Notes under the pieces: model-generated
The model's database searches: none
What the model was told of the DNA's origin: nothing
Seen by the model: the letters and a program-made list of their open reading frames with translations, nothing else
Assembly (NCBI RefSeq): GCF_006442795.2
Contig: NZ_CP083956.1
Span: 4,565,501-4,629,500 of the forward strand
DNA: 64,000 nucleotides
DNA from: Mesorhizobium sp. B1-1-8
Lineage (GTDB): Bacteria; Pseudomonadota; Alphaproteobacteria; Rhizobiales; Rhizobiaceae
Direction of reading: 5' to 3'
Shown: positions 26,287 through 34,735 of the stretch, piece by piece
How the letters are laid out: each line of letters opens with the position of its first letter
How positions within the stretch are numbered: position 1 is the first letter of the stretch
Translations under genes and position numbers: made by a program

Positions 26287-26943
26287 ATGCAAGCCAATCT
26301 CAAGTTTGCGCGGCCGCTGGCGGTTGCGTTCGGGCTCTTCGCCCTCGGCGGTACCGCCTATGCCGCGGACGTGGTCCAGGAAGAGCCGCCGGCCCCCGCC
26401 CCGGTCGCCGAACTCCCCGTCGCGTCCTGGGCCGGCCCCTACGTCGGTCTAAGCGCCGGTTACGGCTTCAGCGGCCATGCTAAGGCCAAAGATATCGGCG
26501 AGGACGCCAAGACTAAGGGCTTCGTCGGCGGCGTCTTCGGCGGCTATCAGTGGCAGCAGGACAACTTCGTCTACGGTGCTGAAGCCGATCTTGGCTACAA
26601 CGGCACCAAGGGTTCAAGCGCCACCGTTACGGCCAAGTCGGGCCTCGAAGGCTCGCTGCGTGCGCGTCTCGGTTATGCCGTGACCCCGGAAATCCTGCTC
26701 TACGGTACCGGCGGTGTGGCCGCCAAGAACCAGAAGATCACCGACGATCTCACCGGCGCCAGCGAAAGCAGGGCGATGGTGGGTTGGACGGCCGGTGTCG
26801 GCTCCGACATCAAGATCACCGACAACGTGTTCGGCCGCGTCGAGTACCGCTATACCGACTACGGCAGCAAGAACTTCGCCGATGTCGGCAAGGTCAAGTC
26901 TTCCGACAACCGCGTCACTTTCGGCGTCGGTATGAAGTTCTAG
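26287..26943 (+). CDS. Omp25/RopB-type outer-membrane beta-barrel protein
   Basis: 218 residues. A signal peptide ends near AYA-AD, then a proline-rich linker (QEEPPAPAPVAELP) leads to an eight-stranded barrel with the repeated pattern GPYVGLSAGYGFSG, FGGYQWQQDNFVYGAEADLG, LRARLGYAVTPEILLYGTGG, and a C-terminal Phe (VGMKF), the BAM recognition residue. Such proteins are abundant structural porin-like proteins of rhizobia and Brucella. A terminator follows directly. Confidence 0.93.
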   Translation: MQANLKFARPLAVAFGLFALGGTAYAADVVQEEPPAPAPVAELPVASWAGPYVGLSAGYGFSGHAKAKDIGEDAKTKGFVGGVFGGYQWQQDNFVYGAEADLGYNGTKGSSATVTAKSGLEGSLRARLGYAVTPEILLYGTGGVAAKNQKITDDLTGASESRAMVGWTAGVGSDIKITDNVFGRVEYRYTDYGSKNFADVGKVKSSDNRVTFGVGMKF

Positions 26944-26963
26944 TCGTCAAAGCCACGACACGG

Positions 26964-26994
26964 AAAAGCCGGGCCTCGCGCCCGGCTTTTTTTG
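26964..26994 (+). terminator. Rho-independent terminator of the outer-membrane protein gene
   Basis: Stem aagccgggc / gcccggctt with loop ctcgc and a run of seven T. Confidence 0.92.
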
Positions 26995-27013
26995 TTGACC
27001 CTGGAAGAAGATG

Positions 27014-27430
27014 TCAGCCGCCGGACTGATCCGCCGGTTTTTGCTGAAAGCCGTCATGGGCCGGGATCGATGAAAGCCGGTCCAGCCATTTCACGCGTGA
27101 GCGCATGAGGACCTGCGCATCGGGCTGGTAGTCATCCGGATCGGTCATGGTGGCGACATGAACATGGATCTCGTGAGGCCATCTATCGGAGCGGAAATAG
27201 AGCCTCGTGCCGCAGGACGGGCAGAAACCGCGAAAGGTGTTCGGGCTGCTTTCATAGTGCCTGATGTCGCCGGTCCAGCTCAGATGCTCCGGCTTCATTC
27301 CCACGAATGCCGTGAGGGGGGAGGACGTCGCGCGCTGGCAGTCGGCGCAGTGACAGACCAGGCTGCGCGTGACATCGCCCGAATAGGTCCAGGTCACAGC
27401 CCCGCACATGCAATGTCCATGGAGCGCCAT
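27014..27430 (-). CDS. GFA-family zinc-binding protein
   Basis: 138 residues. The Cys pattern CMCGAVTW, CHCADCQR, FCPSCGTRLY is that of the glutathione-dependent formaldehyde-activating (GFA/CENP-V) family, which binds two zinc ions. Most members are of unknown substrate. Short polar C-terminal tail. Convergent with the outer-membrane protein terminator. Confidence 0.93.
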   Translation of the reverse strand: MALHGHCMCGAVTWTYSGDVTRSLVCHCADCQRATSSPLTAFVGMKPEHLSWTGDIRHYESSPNTFRGFCPSCGTRLYFRSDRWPHEIHVHVATMTDPDDYQPDAQVLMRSRVKWLDRLSSIPAHDGFQQKPADQSGG

Positions 27431-27514
27431 TGCTTCCTCCCCGACCGTGCATTTCTCAAAGCCAGATCAACAAATACTGACACGTCACGGTCCAGAAGGT
27501 GGTGAGCCAGCGAC

Positions 27515-27895
27515 CTACACGCGCTTCTTTGCGACCTTGGCGGGTTTGACCTTCGGCGGCAGTGTTTCGACGAAGGCCAGGGCACGGTCGAGCCAGCCGG
27601 CGAGATCGGCTTCGCTCGCAGTGCCCTCCGGCGCGACATGGATATAGCCTTCCATCGAGCGCCCGCCCATTTCCATCGGGCTGGCATGGGGACGGGCTGC
27701 GGCTGCCGCATGTCCTTCCTTGCCGACACGCACCAGCAGGCCTCGCTTCGAGGTGCCGATCAGCATGTTGCCGTCGATCATGAAGCAGGTGCCCCCGAAC
27801 ATTTTCTGCTCGGTGAAGGCGCGCCGGCCAAGGGCGACGCGCAGGCGCTCGACCATGGGGTCGACGGCGCTGGTTTTGGTGACTGACTCCGCCAT
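27515..27895 (-). CDS. TfoX N-terminal domain protein
   Basis: 126 residues from ATG 27895. The body (RLRVALGRRAFTEQKMFGGT, CFMIDGNMLIGTSKRGLLVR, MEGYIHVAPEG) matches the TfoX N-terminal domain (competence-regulator-like) found alone in many alphaproteobacteria, where no link to competence is shown. It ends in a Lys-rich tail (KVKPAKVAKKRV). Confidence 0.88.
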   Translation of the reverse strand: MAESVTKTSAVDPMVERLRVALGRRAFTEQKMFGGTCFMIDGNMLIGTSKRGLLVRVGKEGHAAAAARPHASPMEMGGRSMEGYIHVAPEGTASEADLAGWLDRALAFVETLPPKVKPAKVAKKRV

Positions 27896-27954
27896 GCTCA
27901 GCCCTCCGCGATTTGCGGAGACAGGCAAGCATGGAAGCGGGTGGCTGTTCAAGC

Positions 27955-28108
27955 TGCTAATCTCCCCCCTCGAGGGGGAGATGTCGCCGAAGGCGACAGA
28001 GGGGGTCACCTCGCGTGGAGCGCCAACCTCCATCTGCACAAGCAAGCCGAGCCCAGTCGGACCGACCCCCTCTGGCCTGCCGGCCATCTCCCCCTCAAGG
28101 GGGGAGAA
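27955..28108. repeat. Intergenic inverted-repeat mosaic element, copy 3
   Basis: Inverted arms ctcccccctcgagggggaga ... cagagggggtc (27960-28007) and gaccccctctgg ... tctccccctcaaggggggag (28063-28107). Each arm carries its own palindrome (ccctcgaggg, tcgccgaaggcga). Confidence 0.8.
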
Positions 28109-28117
28109 TGGCAGCTC

Positions 28118-28714
28118 TCACCCTGGCACACATCCCTTCAGCTCCGGGAACTTCTCGTCGAAGCGCGCGGCCCAGCGGGTAAGACGGCCGCGGCCCTTCT
28201 CCCATTGGCCGCCAAAGCGCAGCGCGAGATAGCCAATGCAGGCGCGCAGCGCCATGTGGCCGGCGGTGATTTTCTTCGGCAGTTTTGGCGGGTTGGCGTT
28301 GAGGAGGTCGAGAGCGCCTGTGATCTTCGTCCACTGACGGTCGAGCCAGGGCTGGTAGACAAAAGCCTCGGGGCGCGTGCGCCGCTCGTAGACCATCGAC
28401 AGGGCGCAGTCGCAGATGCCGTCGGCCAGCGCCTCCAGCACTTCGGCCTCGAGGCGCTTGTCGGGGTTGCGTGGAAACAGCGCGTTCTTCGACGCCCGGT
28501 TGAGGTGCTGGGTGATGGCGCGGCTGTCGTGGACCGAGCGGCCATCCTCCAGCACCAGCGCCGGGATCTTGCCCAGCGGATTGGCCGAGATCAGCTCGGC
28601 CGGCCTGTCTTCGGTCCTGACCGGCACGAGATCGACGGCAATGCCGGCATAGATGGCCGCCATGCGGACCTTCGAACTATAGGGCGACGTGGAGGCGTAG
28701 AGCAATTTCGGCAT
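28118..28714 (-). CDS. Glutathione S-transferase family protein
   Basis: 198 residues from ATG 28714 (MPKLLYASTSPYSSKVRMAA). The N-terminal thioredoxin-like domain has the catalytic-position Ser (SPYSSKVR), the cis-Pro loop GKIPALVLEDG and glutamine/serine loop VHDSRAI. A helical C-terminal domain follows. Substrate unknown. Confidence 0.92.
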   Translation of the reverse strand: MPKLLYASTSPYSSKVRMAAIYAGIAVDLVPVRTEDRPAELISANPLGKIPALVLEDGRSVHDSRAITQHLNRASKNALFPRNPDKRLEAEVLEALADGICDCALSMVYERRTRPEAFVYQPWLDRQWTKITGALDLLNANPPKLPKKITAGHMALRACIGYLALRFGGQWEKGRGRLTRWAARFDEKFPELKGCVPG

Positions 28715-28837
28715 GATCGGGTCCCGGTTGCGGTCGCGCACTGTTGACCGATCGTGGTGTGCAGGGCAACGGCCAACAGGGCAAAAACCGGACGGCCAAT
28801 CCTGACCGCAAAGCTGACCGTCGGAGCCGGACAGCAA

Positions 28838-28882
28838 AAAGCTCCCGGAAGTTTGCCGGACGGCAAGTCCCGGGAGCTTTGA
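28838..28882 (-). terminator. Strong intrinsic terminator of the H1-like gene
   Basis: On the minus strand aaagctcccgg / ccgggagcttt forms an 11-bp stem with an inner ttgccg/cggcaa stem, followed by ttttt. It is placed about 110 bp after the histone-H1-like stop and also reads as a weaker terminator on the other strand. Confidence 0.8.
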
Positions 28883-28990
28883 GGGGGAGCGTCAGCTCCG
28901 GCTTCGCTCGCTGTCGCGCCGAACCGGCGAGAGGGGCGCCTCGACAGCGCCCGCCCTCACCTGTCGTCGTCCGCGAGCGAAGCTACGCGA

Positions 28991-29344
28991 TTACTTCTTG
29001 GCGGCCGGCTTCTTTGCCGGCGCCGCCTTCTTCACGGCTGCCGTCGACTTGGCGGCGGCGGCCTTCATCGGCGCCTTTGCCGCGGCCTTCGCAGCAGGCT
29101 TGGCGGCCGGCTTCTTGGCGGCGGGCTTTGCCGCTGCCTTGGCGGCGGGCTTGGCGACCGCCTTCGCAACCGGCTTGGCAGCCGGCTTCTTGGCGGCAGG
29201 CTTTGCCGCTGCCTTGGCCGGAGCCTTGGCGGCCGCAGCCTTCGGTGCTGCCTTCTTCACTGCTGCAGGTTTGGCGGCAGCTTTCGGTGCCGCCTTCTTT
29301 GCCGGCGCTTTCGCCGCCGGCGCCTTGGTTGTTGTCTTTGCCAT
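28991..29344 (-). CDS. Histone-H1-like Ala/Lys/Pro-rich DNA-binding protein
   Basis: 117 residues from ATG 29344. After MAKTTTKAPA the protein is almost wholly Ala, Lys and Pro in degenerate AAKPAAKKPA-type repeats, like the C-terminal tail of eukaryotic H1 and the AlgP/HctA-like proteins of bacteria. It has no folded domain. Such proteins bind DNA or polyphosphate non-specifically and compact the nucleoid. The repeat units at DNA level (gcggccaagcc-like) are nearly identical, so length variation between strains is expected. A strong terminator follows. Confidence 0.88.
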   Translation of the reverse strand: MAKTTTKAPAAKAPAKKAAPKAAAKPAAVKKAAPKAAAAKAPAKAAAKPAAKKPAAKPVAKAVAKPAAKAAAKPAAKKPAAKPAAKAAAKAPMKAAAAKSTAAVKKAAPAKKPAAKK

Positions 29345-29746
29345 GCGATGCCCCTTGCGTTTTGCCGACAGTCGTGAGTGACCCGGCGTGCTCATGCATA
29401 TCTGACTCGCGCTTGCCTAGCCAGCGAAGCAACACAATGATTTTCAGTTATTGAATTTTGGTTACGAGAAGCGCGCGAACAAGCGCATCGATGCAAAAAT
29501 CGACTGCGAATCTTTGCGTTGTCGCAGCGAAATTCTGCGGCGCAGAATTCTTGATGCTCTCTATCGCCGGATCATCCATCGCGCGCCGGATGTCAAATGT
29601 GAGCACATCGTTCATAATCAGCAGAGGGCGCCCGCTCCGCTGCTTCATCTTGTCCAGGCGCAACATCCACAGATGAAAGCCAAGCAAAACCCAACGCCTG
29701 CGGCGGCAAAGCTTCTTTGCCGAAAGTGAGCTAACTACTCGTATTT
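29345..29746. other. AT-richer gene-free region upstream of the H1-like gene
   Basis: About 400 bp of lower GC than the surroundings without a convincing gene. It includes a perfect 9-bp-arm palindrome (aattctgcg-g-cgcagaatt, about 29531-29550) that could be an operator. A 102-codon frame on the minus strand lacks codon bias. Confidence 0.45.
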
Positions 29747-29925
29747 TCAGCGCCATGCGTCAAGGGGCTCGCGCCTCATCTGGAGACGGCGCGACGGCTC
29801 GGCCCGATGCAGATGGACGGCGTAGCTATCCCAGGGCGGCGAGATCCCGGCCTGCGCCAGCATGCGGCCGACCTCGCCGCGATGATAGCTGCCGTGCAGG
29901 ACGACTCCGGACGGAAAGCCCGGTT
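29747..29925 (-). pseudogene. C-terminal fragment of a DinB-family gene
   Basis: The minus-strand frame ending at 29747 encodes SGVVLHGSYHRGEVGRMLAQ followed by AGISPPWDSYAVHL, the C-terminal helix of DinB proteins with the metal-binding H-G-x-Y-H-R-G motif. The preceding three quarters of the gene are missing: upstream is the TetR gene on the other strand and no N-terminal DinB sequence. It is a remnant of a TetR/DinB gene pair. Confidence 0.6.
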
Positions 29926-29998
29926 TGCTCTGGCCTGGAATTGCTCTGGCGAAAAATGTGAGTATGCTGTTTATATTTTCACCGGGGGCTTGGCCGCC

Positions 29999-30622
29999 AT
30001 GTCTACTCGCATCGCGAAATCCGCTCCACGCATGCGCAAGCAGCCGCGCCAGGCGCGCTCGCTCGCCACCGTGGAAGCGATAATTGAAGCAGGTGCTCGC
30101 ATTCTGAGCGAGCTCGGCTGGGCCGGCTTCACCACCAACAAGGTGGCCGAGGCCGCCGGCGTCAGCATCGGTTCGCTCTATCAATATTTTCCAGACAAGC
30201 TCGCTCTGGTCGAGGCTATCCGGCGCCGGCACTTCGATCATGTGCTGTCGGTCATCCGCGAAGCGGCGGCCGACGAGAAGCCGCTGCGGCAATTCGCGCG
30301 CGAGCTCGTGCGCGGCATGATCGCAGCGCACAGCATCCATCCGACGCTGCATCAGGTGCTGCTCGACGAAGCGCCCGGCGACCGTGGCACGCGCGCCGCG
30401 CACGCCTCATTCCAGGCCCGCTATCTCGAACAATACGCGGCGGCCGTGGCGCAGTATCGCAAACGCCGCAAGGACAATGAGACCGTGGCGCGGGTGCTGT
30501 CCTCGGCGGTCGAGGGCGTGATCCACAATGCGGCGCGCCGCAACATGCTCGCCGCGCCCGAATTGCAGAAGCAGCTCATCGAGCTGATCTCGGCCTATCT
30601 ATCCGGCGCCAAGGTGGCGTGA
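29999..30622 (+). CDS. TetR-family transcriptional regulator
   Basis: 207 residues from ATG 29999. The N-terminal helix-turn-helix (ATVEAIIEAGARILSELGWA, FTTNKVAEAAGVSIGSLYQYF, about residues 22-65) is canonical TetR; the C-terminal ligand domain includes FARELVRGMIAAHSIHP, as in the TetR_C_33-like group. Just upstream a partial dyad, gtgagtat ... atattttcac (29958-29982), could be its operator. Confidence 0.92.
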   Translation: MSTRIAKSAPRMRKQPRQARSLATVEAIIEAGARILSELGWAGFTTNKVAEAAGVSIGSLYQYFPDKLALVEAIRRRHFDHVLSVIREAAADEKPLRQFARELVRGMIAAHSIHPTLHQVLLDEAPGDRGTRAAHASFQARYLEQYAAAVAQYRKRRKDNETVARVLSSAVEGVIHNAARRNMLAAPELQKQLIELISAYLSGAKVA

Positions 30623-30675
30623 GGCGTCCTGAATGCAGGGGATGTCGGAGATTGGCTGAAAGCCAACGGGATATC

Positions 30676-30850
30676 TGATCTCCCCTTGCGGAGGAAATGT
30701 CCGGCAGGACAGAAGGATCGCCAGCGTTCGGATGATTGCTGAAGGCGCACTATCGCCTCGGTTGAAGCCATGCCCAACTCGACAGGCCGGCGGGGACAGC
30801 GCCCCCCCTGTGCCTGCCGGGCATCTCCCCTGCAGGAGAGATCAGCAGCT
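30676..30850. repeat. Intergenic inverted-repeat mosaic element, copy 4
   Basis: Arms tgatctccccttgcggagga ... tgtccggcaggacagaagga (30676-30717) and gacagcgccccccctgtgcc ... gcaggagagatcagcagc (30795-30850). It is the same subfamily as copy 5 at 52549-52723, but more degenerate. Confidence 0.7.
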
Positions 30851-30873
30851 TCGCAGCAGCGTCTCTAACCGCC

Positions 30874-31326
30874 CTACCGCAGCACGCGGCAGCGGCCGTT
30901 ATAGACCATCCAGCGGTCGAAGCCCGCGACGCAGAATTCGACATTGTCGCCGATCGAGGCAAAGCCCTGGCCTTCCTCGATCAGGTAGAAGATCGAGCGG
31001 TCGCGACCATCCGATAGGCTGACGGTGGCCCGGCAATAATGTCGGCCGATCGGCCACTCGTCGCTCGCCAGCTGATAGCGATGCTGGCGGATGTTGCGGA
31101 AATCGGTGATCGCGACATCCGGCAGGTGCGGCACGTGATGGACCTGATAGGAGAAGCGGTCGGTGATCTTGTTCAGCACCCAAGCCTCGCCGCAGACGCT
31201 GCCGTCGTTTTCGGTGTAGACGGCAAGATCGGCGGCATGCGCCGCCTGGGTGAAGCCAAGCGAGGTGCCAAACGGCGTGCAAAGCGAAATCAGCGCAGCA
31301 AGAGCGGAATGGGCGAAGCGAGTCAT
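30874..31326 (-). CDS. Exported hypothetical protein with paired cysteines
   Basis: 150 residues. A signal peptide (MTRFAHSALAALISLCTPFG... to AHA-AD) is followed by a beta-rich mature domain with four Cys (SVCGEAWVL, RHYCRATVSL, NVEFCVAGF, NGRCRVLR) that probably form two disulphides in the periplasm. The style matches conserved rhizobial secreted proteins of unknown role. Confidence 0.75.
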   Translation of the reverse strand: MTRFAHSALAALISLCTPFGTSLGFTQAAHAADLAVYTENDGSVCGEAWVLNKITDRFSYQVHHVPHLPDVAITDFRNIRQHRYQLASDEWPIGRHYCRATVSLSDGRDRSIFYLIEEGQGFASIGDNVEFCVAGFDRWMVYNGRCRVLR

Positions 31327-31436
31327 GACAGCCTCTCAAGGTCGGTTACGCACACTCTGCGGATTCGCTTGGCGGCGGTCAAGCGGTTGCGAAAACAATG
31401 GTTTCCAGAAAACATCGTTCCAGAATGACCGGCTAA

Positions 31437-31799
31437 CTAGCTCGCTCCGGCAAGCAACAGCCCGCCAACGACCGCGAAGTTGATCAGAAAGGCATTGCGG
31501 AGCACCTGCCGCTCCGGTTCCTCGGAGGCCCAAAAACGCAGCAGCATCAGGTTCGTCGCCAGCGTGAAGACGACCAGCGCGCCGGCGGCGAAAGCCATTG
31601 CGATGCCAAGGGCAAGCATTGCGCCGGCAATAATTTCGATCGCCGAGCCGGCGGCGAGCACGAGGCGCGGAGCCGGGAACTTCCGGCTCGCCAGATAGTC
31701 GCACATCGCCTTGAACCTCACAAAGTGCTCGATGCCGGCGAAGACGAAGACCCCGCCGATGAGGAGAGCGCCAAACGCCTGAGCGGTTTGAATAAACAT
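31437..31799 (-). CDS. DoxX family membrane protein
   Basis: 120 residues with four transmembrane helices. ALLIGGVFVFAGIEHFVRF and ASRKFPAPRLVLAAGSAIEI are DoxX signatures. The family includes quinone-linked thiosulphate dehydrogenase subunits and many proteins of unknown role. ATG 31799 has ribosome-binding site ggaggtc. Confidence 0.9.
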   Translation of the reverse strand: MFIQTAQAFGALLIGGVFVFAGIEHFVRFKAMCDYLASRKFPAPRLVLAAGSAIEIIAGAMLALGIAMAFAAGALVVFTLATNLMLLRFWASEEPERQVLRNAFLINFAVVGGLLLAGAS

Positions 31800-31832
31800 G
31801 ATGACCTCCTTTCGACGGCGTGCGGTCAGGAT

Positions 31833-32270
31833 CTAGTCTTGCGGGATGAAGTCGGGCGGGATGAAGTCGGGGTTGTAGACGACCTCCCAGAGATGATCGT
31901 CGGGATCCTGGAAATAGCCGGCATAGCCGCCCCAGAAGGTCTTTTGCCCCGGCTTGACCACGCGCGCCCCGGCCTTGACGGCCTCCGCCATTACGGCGTC
32001 GACCTCGGCTTCGCTCGCCACATTGTGGCCGATGGTGAGTTCGGTCGAGCTGCGGCCGCTCTGCGGCACGGTGGCGTCGTGGGCGATGCTCGAGCGTTCG
32101 AAGATCGCGAACTTCAACCCGCCGGCGAGCTCGAAAAAGGCTACGGCGCCGTGCTCGAACTCGCGGCCGATGATGCCTTCGGTCGGCAGACCAAGGCCGT
32201 CACGGTAGAATTTCAACGAAGCTTCCAGATTGTCGACGCCGAGCGTTATGACGGTGATGCGAGCTTTCAT
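31833..32270 (-). CDS. VOC (glyoxalase-like) family protein
   Basis: 145 residues from ATG 32270 with ribosome-binding site ggagtgag. It has the two beta-alpha-beta-beta-beta modules of the VOC fold: ITLGVDNLEASLKFYRDGLG and GGYAGYFQDPDDHLWEVVYN, the latter with the metal-ligand Glu. The C-terminus is a tandem repeat (PDFIPPDFIPQD) created by a 15-bp duplication. Substrate unknown. Divergent from an AraC-type regulator. Confidence 0.9.
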   Translation of the reverse strand: MKARITVITLGVDNLEASLKFYRDGLGLPTEGIIGREFEHGAVAFFELAGGLKFAIFERSSIAHDATVPQSGRSSTELTIGHNVASEAEVDAVMAEAVKAGARVVKPGQKTFWGGYAGYFQDPDDHLWEVVYNPDFIPPDFIPQD

Positions 32271-32456
32271 TTCTCTCACTCCTTTCTATATTCGTGACCA
32301 CGTCCGGGATCGGATGCGGTCTTGAAAAGGCGCAGGACACGCCAGCACACTGCGTCTGTTCTGCCACAGCGGAAGCGGCCGGCATTGAAGATTTCGGCCA
32401 AAATGGCCGCCGCGCGACCCGGCAGGGACAATCCGCTGGACCAGATCGGAGAAGAA

Positions 32457-33230
32457 ATGGAAGCGGTCCTGGCGCAGACCACCGGCTTCTTCAGGGAAAG
32501 GCCCGTGGCCGCAGGGCTTTCCAGCGCATTTTCCGCCGTCTGGATCCACCGCATGGAGGAGCACGACGCTCCGCCCGTCGTCATCACGCCGGATGCGACC
32601 ATCGACCTGCAATGGATCGACGGAAAATTCCGGATCGCCGGGCCGGACAAGGAACCGCAGATCGAGACGCCGCCGGCCGGTGCGGTGATCGTCGGCTTCC
32701 GCTTCCGGCCGGGAGCAGCCGCCGGTTGGCTTGGCGTGCCGGCCGCAGAGATCGTCGGCGGGCGGTTGAACCTGCGCGAGCTCTGGGGCACGCGGGCCCG
32801 GGAGCTGTCGGACCGCATTAAGGCCGCACCTGACCCCGCCGGCATGGTGCGGCAGCTGGAAAATGTTATCGGTTCGCATACAGAAGGGCGCGATGCGCTC
32901 GATCCGCTGATGAGCAAGGCCTTCAAGGTCATCGACGAAGGCCTGGAGCCGGAAATGCCGCTGGTTCCCTTCCTAATCAGCCGGCTCAACATGAGAGAGC
33001 GGACGCTGAGGCGGCGTTTCGAGGATGCTTTCGGCTATGGCCCGAAGACGCTCGACCGCATCCTGCGCTTCCACCGTTTCCGGCGCCTGCGCGAGAAAGC
33101 AGGCGACGCTTCGACCGCCCTGCTGGCGATCGAGGCCGGCTATGCCGACCAGGCGCATCTGATCCGCGAAACTCGCCGGCTGACGGGCGTCACGCCGTCA
33201 TCGCTGCAGGGCGCCGTAGCGCGGGCGTAG
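32457..33230 (+). CDS. AraC-family transcriptional regulator
   Basis: 257 residues from ATG 32457, which has the strongest ribosome-binding site (ggagaaga); upstream in-frame ATGs at 32403 and 32322 would lengthen it. The N-terminal DUF6597-like domain (SAVWIHRMEEHDAPPVVITP, DATIDLQWIDGKF) precedes the double helix-turn-helix (RLNMRERTLRRRFEDAFGYG, EAGYADQAHLIRETRRLTG). Divergent from the VOC gene, its probable target. Confidence 0.88.
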   Translation: MEAVLAQTTGFFRERPVAAGLSSAFSAVWIHRMEEHDAPPVVITPDATIDLQWIDGKFRIAGPDKEPQIETPPAGAVIVGFRFRPGAAAGWLGVPAAEIVGGRLNLRELWGTRARELSDRIKAAPDPAGMVRQLENVIGSHTEGRDALDPLMSKAFKVIDEGLEPEMPLVPFLISRLNMRERTLRRRFEDAFGYGPKTLDRILRFHRFRRLREKAGDASTALLAIEAGYADQAHLIRETRRLTGVTPSSLQGAVARA

Positions 33231-33243
33231 AGGCGAAGACCCC

Positions 33244-34092
33244 CTACTCGCCAGCCAGCCATTCGATCGTTAAGCGCGAGGGCTGCTCGACGGCAAGCAC
33301 CCTGTGCAAGGCCGGGAGCAGCAGCTGCAATTCGCCCTTCAACGTGAAGGGCGGATTGACGATCACAAGGCCGCTGCCGTCGAGGCTGGGCTCATTCGAG
33401 GCCGGCCGGACCTCGAAGCCGATGTCGAGCAGCTTTGGGATGCCGGCCTGCTTCAGCGCGGTGCGAAAGGCGGCGACCGCCTTGCGGTCCTTGATCGGGT
33501 ACCAGAGCGCGTAGATGCCGCCCGGCCAGCGCCGGTGCGCTTTCCGCAGGCCTTCGACGAGACGGGAAAACTCGCCCTCTTCTTCGAAGGGCGGGTCGAT
33601 AAGGACCAGGCCACGCTTCTCCTTCGGCGGCAGATGCGCGCCGAGCGCCAGCCAGCCGTCGAGTTCGATCACCCTCACCTGGAAATCGCCTTCAAAGACT
33701 GTTCTCAGCCGCGCGGCGTCTTGCGGATGCAATTCGATCGCGGTCAGCCGGTCCTGCTTGCGCAACAGGTGGCGGACAATCAGCGGCGAGCCGGGATAGC
33801 GGCGCAGACGGCCATCGGGATTTTCGGCGCGCACCGCTTCCAGATAGGGTGCAAGCAGGGCTGCCGTCCGAGGCTCGAGCGTGGCCTCGAACAGCCGGCC
33901 GATGCCGCCCTGCCATTCGCCGGTCTTGCCGGCCTCGACCGAGGCGAGATCGTAGCGGCCGATACCGGCATGGGTGTCGATGACGCGGAAAGCCTTGTCT
34001 TTCTGCTTGAGGTACTCGACCAGCCGGCTGAGTACGGCATGCTTGACGACATCGGCGAAATTGCCGGCGTGAAAGGCATGGCGATAATTCAT
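33244..34092 (-). CDS. rlmJ: 23S rRNA (adenine2030-N6)-methyltransferase
   Basis: 282 residues. The start MNYRHAFHAGNFADVVKHAV is diagnostic, as are DTHAGIGRYDL (SAM binding) and the catalytic VLIDPPFEEEGEF (DPPF). It methylates A2030 of 23S rRNA. Full family length. Confidence 0.96.
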   Translation of the reverse strand: MNYRHAFHAGNFADVVKHAVLSRLVEYLKQKDKAFRVIDTHAGIGRYDLASVEAGKTGEWQGGIGRLFEATLEPRTAALLAPYLEAVRAENPDGRLRRYPGSPLIVRHLLRKQDRLTAIELHPQDAARLRTVFEGDFQVRVIELDGWLALGAHLPPKEKRGLVLIDPPFEEEGEFSRLVEGLRKAHRRWPGGIYALWYPIKDRKAVAAFRTALKQAGIPKLLDIGFEVRPASNEPSLDGSGLVIVNPPFTLKGELQLLLPALHRVLAVEQPSRLTIEWLAGE

Positions 34093-34099
34093 GTCGCCC

Positions 34100-34723
34100 T
34101 CACCTCAGCGAACCGCCACGGCCCCAGCGCGGCGGCGGTGGCTGCGAGTTGGGATTTTGCGGCCGGCCGCCGCCGCGGCCAAAGACGAGCGAAAGCACAA
34201 GGCCGAGCAGGCCGACGCCCATCAGCACGTAGCCCGTCGGCTTTGCCCGCTTATCGATCGAGCCGGTGCCGGCGCGCAAGATCAGGTCGACCGCGCGCAT
34301 GTCGATGCCGTCAGCGTCGCCCGGGCCGACGTTAAAGACATAGGCGCCGGGGGCGACGCGCTCGATCACGCCGGCCTCATCGCGAAAGATCTTGTCGGGC
34401 AGTTGCGGGCTCACCTGGCGCGGATTGTCGGTGTGGTTGAAGGACAGAGTAGAGGCGAGCACCGTGCGGCCGCCGCTGGCGGCGGTCAGCGTCAGCACGG
34501 TGCGCTGCTGCGAGGCGACGCGCTCGGCCCTCGCGGTGAGGTCAACCAGCACCCTCAGCGGCGCGTCGCTTACGGAAAGTTGCACCGTCGCCGGCCGGAA
34601 GCGGCCGCCTTCATAGACCCTGTAGATGCCGATCGCATGGCCGGAGAAATTGCTCATCGCCCAAGGGTAGAAGACGCCGACGGCGGCGCCGGCGATGAGG
34701 ACAAGAACCGAGAGAAAGCGCAT
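34100..34723 (-). CDS. Membrane protein with large periplasmic beta domain
   Basis: 207 residues. An N-terminal helix (MRFLSVLVLIAGAAVGVFYP), a periplasmic region of about 130 residues rich in beta strands (ATVQLSVSDAPLRVLVDLTA, VIERVAPGAYVFNVGPGDAD) and a C-terminal helix (GYVLMGVGLLGLVLSLVFG) followed by a Pro/Gly/Arg tail. No family name recalled; conserved in rhizobia. It lies 7 bp before rlmJ on the same strand. Confidence 0.75.
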   Translation of the reverse strand: MRFLSVLVLIAGAAVGVFYPWAMSNFSGHAIGIYRVYEGGRFRPATVQLSVSDAPLRVLVDLTARAERVASQQRTVLTLTAASGGRTVLASTLSFNHTDNPRQVSPQLPDKIFRDEAGVIERVAPGAYVFNVGPGDADGIDMRAVDLILRAGTGSIDKRAKPTGYVLMGVGLLGLVLSLVFGRGGGRPQNPNSQPPPPRWGRGGSLR

Positions 34724-34735
34724 CGAAAGTCCTGG

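Noticed and set aside
27955..28108. Short palindromic repeats as a CRISPR array
   Set aside because: Only two inverted arms, not direct repeats with spacers; no cas genes in the window.
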